Of a DNA stretch of 52,545 nt, positions 41,730-50,011 are shown piece after piece. This stretch comes from Elioraea rosea. Its GTDB lineage: Bacteria > Pseudomonadota > Alphaproteobacteria > Acetobacterales > Acetobacteraceae. Position 1 is the stretch's first letter, and the number at the start of each line of letters is the position of its first letter. Where the stretch lies: the NCBI RefSeq assembly GCF_007644105.1, contig NZ_VFAC01000029.1:1-52545 (forward strand). Direction: 5' to 3'. Position numbers and translations under genes: made by a program. The notes beneath the pieces were generated by a model, which was not told the DNA's origin, did not search any database, and saw nothing but the letters and a program-made list of their open reading frames with translations.

Positions 41730-41768
41730 GACGTCGGTAGTGCAACCCAGAAAAAGAGGAAGGCCATC

Positions 41769-42290
41769 ATGCAGGCAGAACTGCAGGAACTGCTCGTCGA
41801 GCAGTTGAAGGACGCCTACAGCGCGGAGAAGCAGGCGCTCCGCTGCATGCAGCGGACGGTGACCAAGGCGACCTCGCCGAAGCTCAAGGACGCGATCGAG
41901 GCGCATATCGAGGAAACCATGGGCCAGATCGAGCGCGTCGAGGAGGCGCTCGGCACGCTCGAGGCGAAGCCAGGGCGCAAGGTGTGCCTCGCCATGCGCG
42001 GGCTCGTCGAGGAAGCGGTCGAGGAGATGGGCGATCACAAGAAGGGCCCCGTGCTCGACCTCGTGATCGTCGCTGGCATGCAGAGGATCGAGCACTACGA
42101 GATCGCCGCCTACGGCACCTCGGCGGCGCTCGCCAAGGCGCTCGGCTCCTCGAAGGCGGCGAAGCTCCTCGAGACCACGCTCGCCGAGGAGAAGGCGGCC
42201 GACGGCAAGCTTACCGAGGTCACGCAAGCAGAAGTGATGCCGTCGGCGCTGGCCGAGGGCAAGGATCAGCGGAGCGCAATGCGCCGTTGA
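41769..42290 (+). CDS. DUF892 (YciE/YciF-like) ferritin-like protein
   Basis: The product is 173 residues from the ATG at 41769, with AAAAAGAGGAAG upstream. It is a four-helix ferritin-like protein: LQELLVEQLKDAYSAEKQAL, then IEAHIEETMGQIERVEEALG, and VIVAGMQRIEHYEIAAYGT with the iron-ligand-like residues. The family is induced by osmotic or oxidative stress in other bacteria. Neighbouring small genes may belong to the same stress group. Confidence 0.9.
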   Translation: MQAELQELLVEQLKDAYSAEKQALRCMQRTVTKATSPKLKDAIEAHIEETMGQIERVEEALGTLEAKPGRKVCLAMRGLVEEAVEEMGDHKKGPVLDLVIVAGMQRIEHYEIAAYGTSAALAKALGSSKAAKLLETTLAEEKAADGKLTEVTQAEVMPSALAEGKDQRSAMRR

Positions 42291-42435
42291 TTCTGAAGTC
42301 GATTTGGTTTGGCCGCGGCGGGTGAACCCTCCCGCCGCGGCCGCTCGCTGCTCACGAGTTGATGATTTTTCGCAGCGTGCATCTCATCCGGGAGAGGATG
42401 CTACGGTTCTCGCGCATGTGTTCGGGAGGACCGTG

Positions 42436-42714
42436 ATGGACCAAGCACAACTCCGCCAAACACGTGAGCTGGACACGCATGACCTGAACTCCCGACTTGC
42501 CGCCATGGAGATCGTCATCGAGGCGATCCTGCCGGTGATGTGCGAGAGGAACCAGATCTGCGGAGCCAGGCTCAGGCACATCGTCAGGGACATGCGGGAG
42601 CGGCGCTCGAGCCTCGAAGCCCGGCTCGACGAAACCGGCAGGGACCTCGCCGACCAGATGCTCGCGCGGGTCGAGCTCTATCTCGCGAAGCTCCCCCCGC
42701 CTCCGGAACCCTGA
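42436..42714 (+). CDS. Small helical protein of unknown function
   Basis: The product is 92 residues from the ATG at 42436; GGGAGGA upstream supports this start over the longer frame. It is charged and mostly helical (TRELDTHDLNSRLAAMEIVI, VRDMRERRSSLEARLDETGR), with two cysteines in PVMCERNQICGAR. No family is recognised. It lies between the DUF892 gene and the membrane protein gene. Confidence 0.65.
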   Translation: MDQAQLRQTRELDTHDLNSRLAAMEIVIEAILPVMCERNQICGARLRHIVRDMRERRSSLEARLDETGRDLADQMLARVELYLAKLPPPPEP

Positions 42715-42788
42715 CCAGCACCCGCGCGGACTTCGGCCTCGCGCGCCTGTGGTGATATCAACTGCCGCTGGCGCTTAGGGCCACGCGT

Positions 42789-42813
42789 GCAACTTCCACC
42801 CCTGCCACCGGTT
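42789..42813 (+). promoter_or_regulatory. Possible ECF-type promoter of the membrane protein gene
   Basis: GCAAC (42789-42793) and GGTT (42810-42813) are 16 bases apart and about 50 bp before the ATG at 42863. The pattern resembles EcfG promoters (GGAAC, 16-17 bases, CGTT) with a mismatch in each box. It resembles the pair upstream of the DUF892 gene. Tentative. Confidence 0.3.
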
Positions 42814-42862
42814 CTTCTGCTATCCGCCTCCTCACGGAGGCTGCGTGCAAAGGACCCGTGCC

Positions 42863-43765
42863 ATGAACGCCTCTCCCTCCGCGCGCATCGATGACCCATA
42901 TGCTCCCGCGATCGATGGACCAGACACACGCGTCGTCGCGGTTGCTGCCGCCCCGACCGTAAGCTGGGGTGCCATCTTCGCCGGCGCGATCGTGGCCATC
43001 GTGCTCGGTACCATGCTCAACACCCTCGGCGCCGCCATCGGCGCCTCGACCGTCGATACCGTCTCGCGCGACACGCCGGATGCAGCGACCTTCACCGTAG
43101 GCGCCGCAGTATGGATGGCCCTCTCGGGTGCGTTCGTCCTGCTCGTCGGCGGCATCGTCGCCGCGCGCCTCGCAGGCACCTGGAGCCGGAAGGACGCGCT
43201 TCTGCACGGCCTCGGCGTCTGGGCCCTGAGCTTCCTCATCGCGATCTTCCTCGTCGGATCCGCCCTCTCCGGCGGCACGGTCGCAGCCATCCGTGGCGTG
43301 ACCGGCGCGGCGACCACCGTGGCTGCCGGCGCGGCGACGACCGCGGTTGTCGGCGGTGCGACCGTGGCTTCCCAGGGCGGCGGCCAGGGGATTGCCGATG
43401 CGCTCCAGCGCCGCCTCGCGGCACCTGCCGATCCTGCCACCGCGTCGCGGGAAGAGCTCACCGCGGAGATGGCCGATCTCGCAGCGCGCCGCGTGACCGA
43501 TGGCGAGTGGAACGCCGAGGACCGCGCCAGGATGGAACAGCTGATCGCAGCGACCGCTGGCATCACGCCCGACGAAGCACGCCAGCGGCTCGAGCAGGCC
43601 GAGCAGCGGCTCACGGCCGCCGCACGCGAGGCGGAGGAAACTGCGCGCCGCACCGCCGATGCCGCGGCATCCTCGGCCGCCATCCTCGCCTTCTGGGCCT
43701 TCGCGACGATGCTGCTCGGCCTCGCCGCGGCGACGGGCGGCGCCTATCTCGGCGCCCGACGCTAG
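42863..43765 (+). CDS. Conserved multi-pass membrane protein (often named PhnA-like)
   Basis: The product is 300 residues from the ATG at 42863 (AAAGGA upstream); a GTG at 42845 with ACGGAGG upstream would add six. Hydrophobic helices: TVSWGAIFAGAIVAIVLGTM, VGAAVWMALSGAFVLLVGGI, GLGVWALSFLIAIFLVGSAL and, at the end, ILAFWAFATMLLGLAAATGG. Between them is a charged helical section (LEQAEQRLTAAAREAEETAR). The family is common in Methylobacterium and Rhizobiales under the name PhnA-like; its function is unknown. Confidence 0.75.
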   Translation: MNASPSARIDDPYAPAIDGPDTRVVAVAAAPTVSWGAIFAGAIVAIVLGTMLNTLGAAIGASTVDTVSRDTPDAATFTVGAAVWMALSGAFVLLVGGIVAARLAGTWSRKDALLHGLGVWALSFLIAIFLVGSALSGGTVAAIRGVTGAATTVAAGAATTAVVGGATVASQGGGQGIADALQRRLAAPADPATASREELTAEMADLAARRVTDGEWNAEDRARMEQLIAATAGITPDEARQRLEQAEQRLTAAAREAEETARRTADAAASSAAILAFWAFATMLLGLAAATGGAYLGARR

Positions 43766-43801
43766 AGCTGCAGAGCCCCCAACGGAAAGGAGAGCAACCC
43801 C

Positions 43802-43948
43802 ATGTCCACCGTAGAGATGCTTGCCCTCTTGTTCGGCTTCACCATGGTCGGCGGCATCGCCTTCATGCTGCTCGGCAATACCGGCCTCTGGCGGAGTGTG
43901 CCGGGCGCACGCCCCCGCCCGGGCGGCGATACCCACCACCGCCACTGA
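43802..43948 (+). CDS. 48-residue single-helix membrane peptide
   Basis: The ORF is preceded by AAAGGAGAG and starts 36 bp after the membrane protein gene. The product starts MSTVEMLALLFGFTMVGGIA, continues FMLLGNTGLWRS, and so has one hydrophobic helix near the N-terminus. The tail is Arg/Pro/His-rich. It is likely cotranscribed with the 300-residue membrane protein and could be a small partner of it. No family is recognised. Confidence 0.55.
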   Translation: MSTVEMLALLFGFTMVGGIAFMLLGNTGLWRSVPGARPRPGGDTHHRH

Positions 43949-43962
43949 CCGGCTGCAGCATC

Positions 43963-43994
43963 GATCCGACCACGCCGGAAGGCGTGGTCGGATC
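43963..43994. terminator. Bidirectional terminator-like hairpin
   Basis: GATCCGACCACGCC and GGCGTGGTCGGATC form a perfect 14-bp stem around a GGAA loop. It lies between the convergent small membrane gene and the mltF-like gene and touches the stop codon of the latter. No T-run on either side, but the stem is very strong. Confidence 0.75.
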
Positions 43995-45514
43995 TACTGC
44001 GCGTCGAGCGCCTCGCGGAAGGCGCGCAACTCTTCCGCCCTGTCCGCCAGAAGGTCGGCCGCCATCGCGTAGGTCGCGTAGATGGCGAAGATGTTTGCGA
44101 CGTAGCGCACAGGCTCGGACCCGACGCGCCGCTGCACGACGCGCTCGACATGGCCGAACCACTGGTTCGGGTCGAGCCCCTCCTTCGCCGCCTCCTGCCG
44201 AAGCCGGTTGATCCGGTTCGGTCCGGCATTGTAGGCGGCGAGCGCGAACTGGATCTGCACCTCGGGGGGGATGGCGGCGTCGTCGAAATAGGTGCTGCGA
44301 ATCCGCTCCATGTAGCGCACGCCGCCATGGATGTTGTCCCCGGCGTCGTCGATGTTGCGGACGCCCACCTCGCGCGCGGTCGCCGGCATCAACTGCATCA
44401 CCCCGCGGGCTCCGACAGCGCTCCGCGCGGCCGGGTCAAGGCGGCTCTCCTGGAACCCCTGCGCCACCATCAGCAGCCACTCGAAGCCGACCCGCTCGGA
44501 AGCAGTGCGGAAATGCGGTGCGAGCTGCCGCACCCGGCCGCGCGCCGTCTCGTCCCACGGGTTCTGGATGAACTTCACGTTCTCGAAATAGCGGCGATAG
44601 ATCGTCATCGCCGTCGCCCGGTCGGCGAGAAGGATGCGCCCGAAGGCATCGAGGGCGGCCTTCAGCGCCTTGGCTTCCGGGTGCACCGCCCAGGCGATCG
44701 TCCCGCCCGAGACGAGATGCACGCCGTGCTGCACCACGAGGTCGGGCAGCAGCTCGTCCCACACCTCGGCGAGGTGGTCGTCCGCCACCGTGTAGTGGGC
44801 CGCGTCGGCGTTGACGAGCTCGAGCACATCCTCCGTCTCGAGATAGGGCGGGGCCTCGACGATGCGGATCGGCGCGCGGCCTGCAGCGACCAGACGCTCC
44901 GACAGCGCGCGGGCATTCGGGACATAGCTCGTGCCGCGTGTCAGCAGCAGCGTCTTGCCCGAGAGATCGTCGATGGTCTCGAGCGCCGGGGCATTCCTGT
45001 GGCGCACGAGCACCTCGTCCACCCGGCGGATATAGGGTTCGGTGAACAGGACCCGGCGCGCACGTTCCTCCGTGACGGTCATGCCTGCCGCGATCACGTC
45101 GCCCCGCCCGGCAAGAAGCGCGGGGATCAGCTCCTCCCTCGGCACCGGAACGTAGACGATCTTGATGGCAAGGGCCGGCCCGCCCCGAGCCGCATCAGGG
45201 GTTCGCCGGTCGGCGAACCAGGCGCCGAAGCGGGTCATCGCCTCGTACTCGAGGCCGCGCCCCTGGCCGTTCTCGATGAAGAAGTTGGTCCGGTTGTAGG
45301 TGGTGATGACGCGCAGAAGCCCGCGCTCGCGGATGCCGGCGAGGTCGCCCGTCCAGGGCTCGTTGACGATGGCAAGAAGCTCCTCGCCCGTCGCGGGCGG
45401 AAGCTCGTCGCTGTCCTCGACCGCGCCGGTCTGGGCCAGGGCGGGCGAGGCGAGCAGAAGCAGGGCGAGGGCGAGAACCCAGCGGCGGACAACACGGACC
45501 GGTGTGGATGGCAT
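43994..45514 (-). CDS. MltF-like lytic transglycosylase with solute-binding domain
   Basis: The product is 506 residues. A signal peptide (to about residue 27, ASPALAQ) is followed by a solute-binding-protein-3 domain: LRVITTYNRTNFFIENGQGR, GRGDVIAAGMTVTEERARRV and the DLSGKTLLLTRGTSYV segment. The C-terminal SLT domain has the catalytic glutamate in VAQGFQESRLDPAARSAVGA. After it come GVMQLMPATAREV and AAYNAGPNRINRL. It degrades peptidoglycan in the periplasm. It is encoded 3 bp downstream of dnaQ. Confidence 0.92.
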   Translation of the reverse strand: MPSTPVRVVRRWVLALALLLLASPALAQTGAVEDSDELPPATGEELLAIVNEPWTGDLAGIRERGLLRVITTYNRTNFFIENGQGRGLEYEAMTRFGAWFADRRTPDAARGGPALAIKIVYVPVPREELIPALLAGRGDVIAAGMTVTEERARRVLFTEPYIRRVDEVLVRHRNAPALETIDDLSGKTLLLTRGTSYVPNARALSERLVAAGRAPIRIVEAPPYLETEDVLELVNADAAHYTVADDHLAEVWDELLPDLVVQHGVHLVSGGTIAWAVHPEAKALKAALDAFGRILLADRATAMTIYRRYFENVKFIQNPWDETARGRVRQLAPHFRTASERVGFEWLLMVAQGFQESRLDPAARSAVGARGVMQLMPATAREVGVRNIDDAGDNIHGGVRYMERIRSTYFDDAAIPPEVQIQFALAAYNAGPNRINRLRQEAAKEGLDPNQWFGHVERVVQRRVGSEPVRYVANIFAIYATYAMAADLLADRAEELRAFREALDAQ

Positions 45515-45517
45515 GAT

Positions 45518-46228
45518 CTACCCGGCGTTCGCCGCCGGCTCCCCGTTCGAATGGTCGATGCTAGACCAGAACGGGTCCTTCACGTAACGGGCAAGGAAGG
45601 CGGCATGCGCCTCCAGCTCCGCCTCGGTGACCACGACGAGGCGCTGGGTGCGCGCGACAGGCGCGGCAAGGCCGGCGGCGCGGGAGGAGCGGCTCGCCAC
45701 CAGGCCGAGCCCGGGCTGCCGCCCGCCCAGAAGCTCGACATAGACCTGGGCGAGAAGACGGCAATCGAGCAGCGCGTTGTGGGTGGTGCGCTGGCTCAGG
45801 TCGATGTCGAAGCGGCGGCAGAGCGCATCGAGGCTCGCGGGGAGGCCCGGATACTTCTTCCGCGCGATCGCCACCGTGTCCACCATCCGCGCGCGGCTGA
45901 GCGGGGGAAGCGAGAGGCGCGCGAACTCGGCATCGAGGAAGCCGAAATCGAACGGGGCGTTGTGCGCGACGATCGGGTCGTCGCCGAGGAAGGCGAGAAG
46001 CGCATCGGCGATGTCGGCGAAGACGGGCTTGCCGATCAGGCTCGCGCGGCTGATGCCGTGCACCCGTTCCGCATCGGGGTCGATGTCGCGGCCGGGATCG
46101 ACGAACGCGTGGAAGTGCCGCCCCGTCGGCATGTGGTTGCGCAGCTCGATGCAGCACACCTCGATGATGCGGTGGCCGAGTGCGGTCTCGAGCCCCGTCG
46201 TCTCGGTGTCGAGAAGGATCTCGCGCAT
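45518..46228 (-). CDS. dnaQ: DNA polymerase III epsilon subunit (proofreading exonuclease)
   Basis: The product is 236 residues. The three exonuclease motifs are visible: EILLDTETTGLE (Asp and Glu ligands), AHNAPFDFGFLDAEF and the HNALLDC motif of ExoIII (RTTHNALLDCRLLAQVY). It proofreads during replication. Its start overlaps the coaE stop (TGATG), and a GTG one codon earlier is also possible. The mltF-like gene follows. Confidence 0.95.
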   Translation of the reverse strand: MREILLDTETTGLETALGHRIIEVCCIELRNHMPTGRHFHAFVDPGRDIDPDAERVHGISRASLIGKPVFADIADALLAFLGDDPIVAHNAPFDFGFLDAEFARLSLPPLSRARMVDTVAIARKKYPGLPASLDALCRRFDIDLSQRTTHNALLDCRLLAQVYVELLGGRQPGLGLVASRSSRAAGLAAPVARTQRLVVVTEAELEAHAAFLARYVKDPFWSSIDHSNGEPAANAG

Positions 46229-46821
46229 CACCGCTCCCCGATCAGCGACGGCAGCGCGCGGCGAAGCACGGCCTGCGCGTGGTGTCGGGAGAGGCCGGTC
46301 GGCACCACGAGGTCGGCGCGGCGGCGCTTCTCCGCATCCGGCATCTGGCGGGCAAGGATCGCGGCAAGCCGCGCTTCCGTCATGCCCTGCCTGCGAAGCA
46401 CCCGCGCACGCTGCACCGAAGCCGGCGCGGAAACGACGACCACGGCATCGACGCGGCTCTCGCCCCCTGTTTCGAAGAGAAGCGGGATGTCGAGCACGGC
46501 CGCGCGCGCCCCGGCACGGCGGCAGCGGGCGAGGAAACGCTGCTCCGCGCGTCGCACCAGAGGATGCACCGCGCGCTCGAGCCGTGCGAGAAGGTCGGGC
46601 TTGCCGAGAACGGCGGCCCCGAGAACCGCGCGGTCCACCGCGCCGTGCTTCACCGCCTCGGGCACGAGCGCCGCGATGGCGGGAACGGCCTCGCCGCCGC
46701 GCGCATACAGGCGGTGGACGGCGGCATCGGCGTCATGCACCGGGATTCCGGCGCGGCGGAACACCTTCGCGGCGGTCGATTTCCCCATGCCGATGCCACC
46801 CGTCAGCCCGATCACGCGCAT
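46228..46821 (-). CDS. coaE: Dephospho-CoA kinase
   Basis: The product is 197 residues. The P-loop GLTGGIGMGKST is at the N-terminus; DADAAVHRLYARGG and DIPLLFETGGE are further CoaE motifs. It carries out the last step of coenzyme A synthesis, phosphorylating dephospho-CoA. It is 5 bp from aroE and overlaps dnaQ, in the order hemE-aroE-coaE-dnaQ. Confidence 0.95.
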   Translation of the reverse strand: MRVIGLTGGIGMGKSTAAKVFRRAGIPVHDADAAVHRLYARGGEAVPAIAALVPEAVKHGAVDRAVLGAAVLGKPDLLARLERAVHPLVRRAEQRFLARCRRAGARAAVLDIPLLFETGGESRVDAVVVVSAPASVQRARVLRRQGMTEARLAAILARQMPDAEKRRRADLVVPTGLSRHHAQAVLRRALPSLIGER

Positions 46822-46826
46822 CTCGC

Positions 46827-47693
46827 TCAGCGTTCGGGAATGTCACCCGCGACGAAGCGTTCGAGCGCCTCGTCCACCACCGGCTCGACGCCGAACCAGC
46901 TCCTGAAGCCGAGCTTGGCTTGGTGCAGGAGCATCGCGAGGCCGCCCATGGTGCGGTGCCCGCGCGCGGCGGCCGCAGCGAGCAGGCGGGTGGTTCGCGG
47001 CACATAGACGATGTCGGCGACGACGGCGCTCGGCGGCAACGCCTCGAGCGGCAGCTCGAGTGGCGGCTGGCCGCTCATGCCGAGGCTCGTCGTATTCACG
47101 ACCAGCGCCGCGCGGGCAAGCCCCTCGTTGCTGCCGCACTCGCCGACCGTGGCCCCCTTGCCGAGGGCGGCGGCAAGCGCCTCGGCGCGCGCCTTCGTGC
47201 GGTTGTAGAGGATCACTTCCGGGCAGCCGGCATCGAGGAGCGCCGCGGCCACGGCGCGCGCCCCGCCGCCCGCGCCGAGAAGCACGGCGGGGCCGTCCGC
47301 GGGCGCATAGTCCGGAACCGCCTGTGCCAGGCCGGAGACGAAGCCGAGACCGTCGGTGTTCGTGCCGACGATCGTCCCGTCGTCCTCGAAGACCAGCGTG
47401 TTGACCGCGCCTGCCCGGCGGGCGGGCGGCTCGAGCCTGTCGCACACCGACACCACGCTCTCCTTGTGCGGGATCGTGACGTTGCCGCCGCGGAAGCCGA
47501 GATCGCGCAACGCGCGGACGGCGGTGGCGAGATTCTCGGGCGCGACGGGAAGCGGAACATAGGCGCCGTCGATGCCATGCCGGGCGAGCCAGAACCCGTG
47601 CAGCCGCGGCGAGCGCGACTGCTTCACCGGCCAGCCGATGATGCCGGCGAGCTTCGAGGTTCCGGAAAGGACGCGCGGTTCGACGGGCGTCAT
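46827..47693 (-). CDS. aroE: Shikimate dehydrogenase
   Basis: The product is 288 residues from the ATG at 47693, which overlaps the hemE stop (ATGA). The substrate site has SRSPRLHGFW and the catalytic Lys in GGNVTIPHKESVV, with the partner Asp in GTNTDGLGFV. The NADP-binding loop is LLGAGGGARAV followed by YNRTKARAEALA. It reduces 3-dehydroshikimate in aromatic amino acid synthesis. Confidence 0.95.
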   Translation of the reverse strand: MTPVEPRVLSGTSKLAGIIGWPVKQSRSPRLHGFWLARHGIDGAYVPLPVAPENLATAVRALRDLGFRGGNVTIPHKESVVSVCDRLEPPARRAGAVNTLVFEDDGTIVGTNTDGLGFVSGLAQAVPDYAPADGPAVLLGAGGGARAVAAALLDAGCPEVILYNRTKARAEALAAALGKGATVGECGSNEGLARAALVVNTTSLGMSGQPPLELPLEALPPSAVVADIVYVPRTTRLLAAAAARGHRTMGGLAMLLHQAKLGFRSWFGVEPVVDEALERFVAGDIPER

Positions 47694-48748
47694 CGCCGCC
47701 CGCGCACGAGCGCGACCAGCTCTGCGACATGCTCCGGCGGCGTCTCGGGCACGACGCCGTGGCCGAGATTGAAGATCCACGGCCGGTTGCCCATCGCCTC
47801 GAGCACCGCCTCGGTCTCCTCGCGCAGCGCCTCGCCGCCCGCGACGACGGCAAGCGGGTCGAGATTGCCCTGCAGCGTCACCGAATGCGGCAACGCCATC
47901 GCCGCCCAGGCGGGAGGCACGGCGGTGTCGAGCCCGACGCCATGCACGCCGGCCCCCTCCGCGTAGGCGATCAGGCTACCCCCTGCCTGGCGTGGGAAGC
48001 CGATCAGCCGAACCTCCGGGTGCTTCGCCTTCAGGGCCGCGGCGATCCGCGCCGTCGGCACGATGACGTGCCGGTCGAACATCATCGGCGAGAGCACGCC
48101 CGCCCAGCTGTCGAACAGCATGAGCGCCTCCGCGCCTGCCTCGGCCTGCGCGGAGAGATAGGCGATCGTCGCCTCGACGAGACGATCCATCAGCGCATCG
48201 AACACGGCAGGCTCGCCGTACATGAGCCGCTTCGCTGCGGCGAAGTCGCGCGAGCCGCGGCCCTCCACCATGTAGGCGGCGACCGTGAAGGGGCTGCCTG
48301 CGAAGCCGATCAGCGCGACATCCTCGGGCAGGCCCGCGCGCACGCGGCGGACCGTCTCGTTCACCGGCGCGGCCACCTCGGCCGCGCGGGAGAGATCGAG
48401 GCTGGCGACCTGCGCCGCGGTGGTGAGCTTCTCGAGCACGGGGCCTTCGCCCGCCTCGAAGCGCACGCCATGGCCGAGCGCGTAGGGAAGCACGAGGATG
48501 TCGGCGAAAAGGATCGCCGCATCGGGGCGGTAGCGGCGTATGGGCTGCAGCGTCGCCTCGGCGGCGAGCTCGGGGTTCAGGCAGAAGCCGAGGAAATCCG
48601 GCGCCGTCGCCCGCAGCGCGCGATACTCTGGAAGGTACCGCCCGGCCTGGCGCATCAGCCAGAGCGGCGCGGGGCGGACCGCCACGCCGTTCAGCGCATC
48701 GAGGAACGGCTTCGTTCGTGTACCCGTCATCCGTGTCGTGCCGTCCAT
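47690..48748 (-). CDS. hemE: Uroporphyrinogen decarboxylase
   Basis: The product is 352 residues from the ATG at 48748; a second ATG six codons later is possible. HemE signatures are visible: PLWLMRQAGRYLPEYRALR, GFAGSPFTVAAYMVEGRGSR and LGHGVVPETPPEHVAELV. It decarboxylates uroporphyrinogen III to coproporphyrinogen III in haem synthesis. The gene begins at the edge of the probable replication origin, a position conserved in alphaproteobacteria such as Caulobacter. Confidence 0.96.
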   Translation of the reverse strand: MDGTTRMTGTRTKPFLDALNGVAVRPAPLWLMRQAGRYLPEYRALRATAPDFLGFCLNPELAAEATLQPIRRYRPDAAILFADILVLPYALGHGVRFEAGEGPVLEKLTTAAQVASLDLSRAAEVAAPVNETVRRVRAGLPEDVALIGFAGSPFTVAAYMVEGRGSRDFAAAKRLMYGEPAVFDALMDRLVEATIAYLSAQAEAGAEALMLFDSWAGVLSPMMFDRHVIVPTARIAAALKAKHPEVRLIGFPRQAGGSLIAYAEGAGVHGVGLDTAVPPAWAAMALPHSVTLQGNLDPLAVVAGGEALREETEAVLEAMGNRPWIFNLGHGVVPETPPEHVAELVALVRGRR

Positions 48749-49101
48749 CCTGCCCCGCCTTTGTCCACGCGCCACTTTCCCTTGAAGAGATTCAAAAGAA
48801 AAGGTGAAGGCGGTTGTAGGGGGTGTGGATCGAGGGGATCACGGTTCACCCCGCGCTTTGCCCCGGCTTCTCCACGCGAAGGACGGGCGGCAAGCATCTG
48901 GCGCCATGGCCTCCGCCGGCATTGTCCACAAGCGGGTGTGGGACGCGGGGAAATCATCCGCCGGTCCGGCGAGGGTGGCCGTAACGCCGCCGCCCGGGGC
49001 CGGTTTCGGCACAGCGGCCTCAGCGCCTGGGTTTTCCCCCGATATCCACAGCCTTCCACAGCCCCTTGCCGCTGCCGCGCCGTTGGGCTTCCTTGGCGGC
49101 G
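48749..49101. other. Probable chromosomal replication origin (oriC), hemE-ppsR gap
   Basis: This 353-bp gap has no gene. DnaA-box-like sequences (consensus TTATCCACA) include TTGTCCACG at 48761, CGATCCACA on the minus strand at 48824-48832, TTGTCCACA at 48922, ATATCCACA at 49042 and CCTTCCACA at 49052. An AT-rich stretch near 48776-48805, rare in this GC-rich DNA, could be the unwinding element. In Caulobacter and Rickettsia the origin lies next to hemE, and the flanking genes here match. No perfect TTATCCACA is present. Confidence 0.65.
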
Positions 49102-49959
49102 ATGCGCGACAGGCTCGATCTCCACCTCGTCTCCGATGCGACCGGCGAGACGCTGAACTCGCTCGCCCGCGCGTGCCTCTCGCAGTTCGAGGGGCTGCTC
49201 GCCGTGCAGCATCGCTGGCCGCTGATCCGCAGCCGCTTCCAGCTCGACCGCGTTCTCGCCGGCATCGAGCAGGAGCCCGGCCCGGTCCTGTTCACGTTGA
49301 CGGACCGCTCGCTGCGCGGGGAGCTCGAGGCGTTCTGCTCGCGCCTCGGCGTGCCGCAGGTGTCCGTGCTCGACCCCGCGCTCGACATGCTCACCGAGTA
49401 TGTCGGGGCGCGCGTGGCAGGAAAACCTGGCCGCCAATACGTGATGGATGCCGACTATTTCCGCCGCATCGATGCGATGCATTTCGTTCTCGCCCATGAC
49501 GACGGGCAGGGCGAGGCAGGCATCACGGAGGCGGACGTGATCCTCGTCGGCGTGTCGCGGAGCTCGAAGACGCCGACCTGCTTCTACCTCGCCAATCGCG
49601 GCGTGAAGGCGGCCAACATCCCGCTCGTTCCGGGCATCGAGCCGCCGCGGCTCCTCGACGCGCCGCCCGTACCCGTGGTGGGGCTGACCATCGAGGTCAA
49701 CGCGCTGATCGAGATCCGCCGCCATCGGCTGAAGGTGATCGGCGGCGAAGGCGTGGCGACGTCGGAGACCGCCTATATCGACCCCGAGCTCGTGAAGGCC
49801 GAGCTGCTCGCCGCGCGCCGTCTCTGCGCGGCGCGCGGCTGGCCGGTGGTGGATGTCACGCGCCGCTCGATCGAGGAGACGGCGACGACGGTGATCCAGC
49901 TCATGGAGGCCTGGCACGTGCGGCAACGTACCGCGAAGCCGGCCGGCCCCGCGCCGTGA
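49102..49959 (+). CDS. ppsR: Pyruvate,phosphate dikinase/PEP synthase regulatory protein (DUF299)
   Basis: The product is 285 residues from the ATG at 49102. It begins [20 protein letters not shown], typical of DUF299, and carries the P-loop-like [20 protein letters not shown]. The tail region has [20 protein letters not shown] and [18 protein letters not shown]. These bifunctional kinase/phosphorylases switch PEP synthase or pyruvate,phosphate dikinase on and off. The gene reads away from the origin and is followed by maf. Confidence 0.94.
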   Translation: MRDRLDLHLVSDATGETLNSLARACLSQFEGLLAVQHRWPLIRSRFQLDRVLAGIEQEPGPVLFTLTDRSLRGELEAFCSRLGVPQVSVLDPALDMLTEYVGARVAGKPGRQYVMDADYFRRIDAMHFVLAHDDGQGEAGITEADVILVGVSRSSKTPTCFYLANRGVKAANIPLVPGIEPPRLLDAPPVPVVGLTIEVNALIEIRRHRLKVIGGEGVATSETAYIDPELVKAELLAARRLCAARGWPVVDVTRRSIEETATTVIQLMEAWHVRQRTAKPAGPAP

Positions 49960-50011
49960 GCGGACCAAGAGTCCCCGCGCTGTGAGCGGAGCAGGACTCC
50001 CCGCGCCGTGA
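49947..50011 (+). repeat. 26-bp tandem repeat of the ppsR/maf stop-start junction
   Basis: CCCCGCGC(C/T)GTGAGCGGA recurs with a 26-bp period (49947-49972 and 49973-49998), and a third partial copy begins at 49999. Each carries a GTGA, in which a TGA stop overlaps a GTG start. The first is the ppsR stop and the third the maf start. Two 9-codon mini-ORFs lie between them, each coupled to the next by a 4-bp overlap. Confidence 0.85.
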
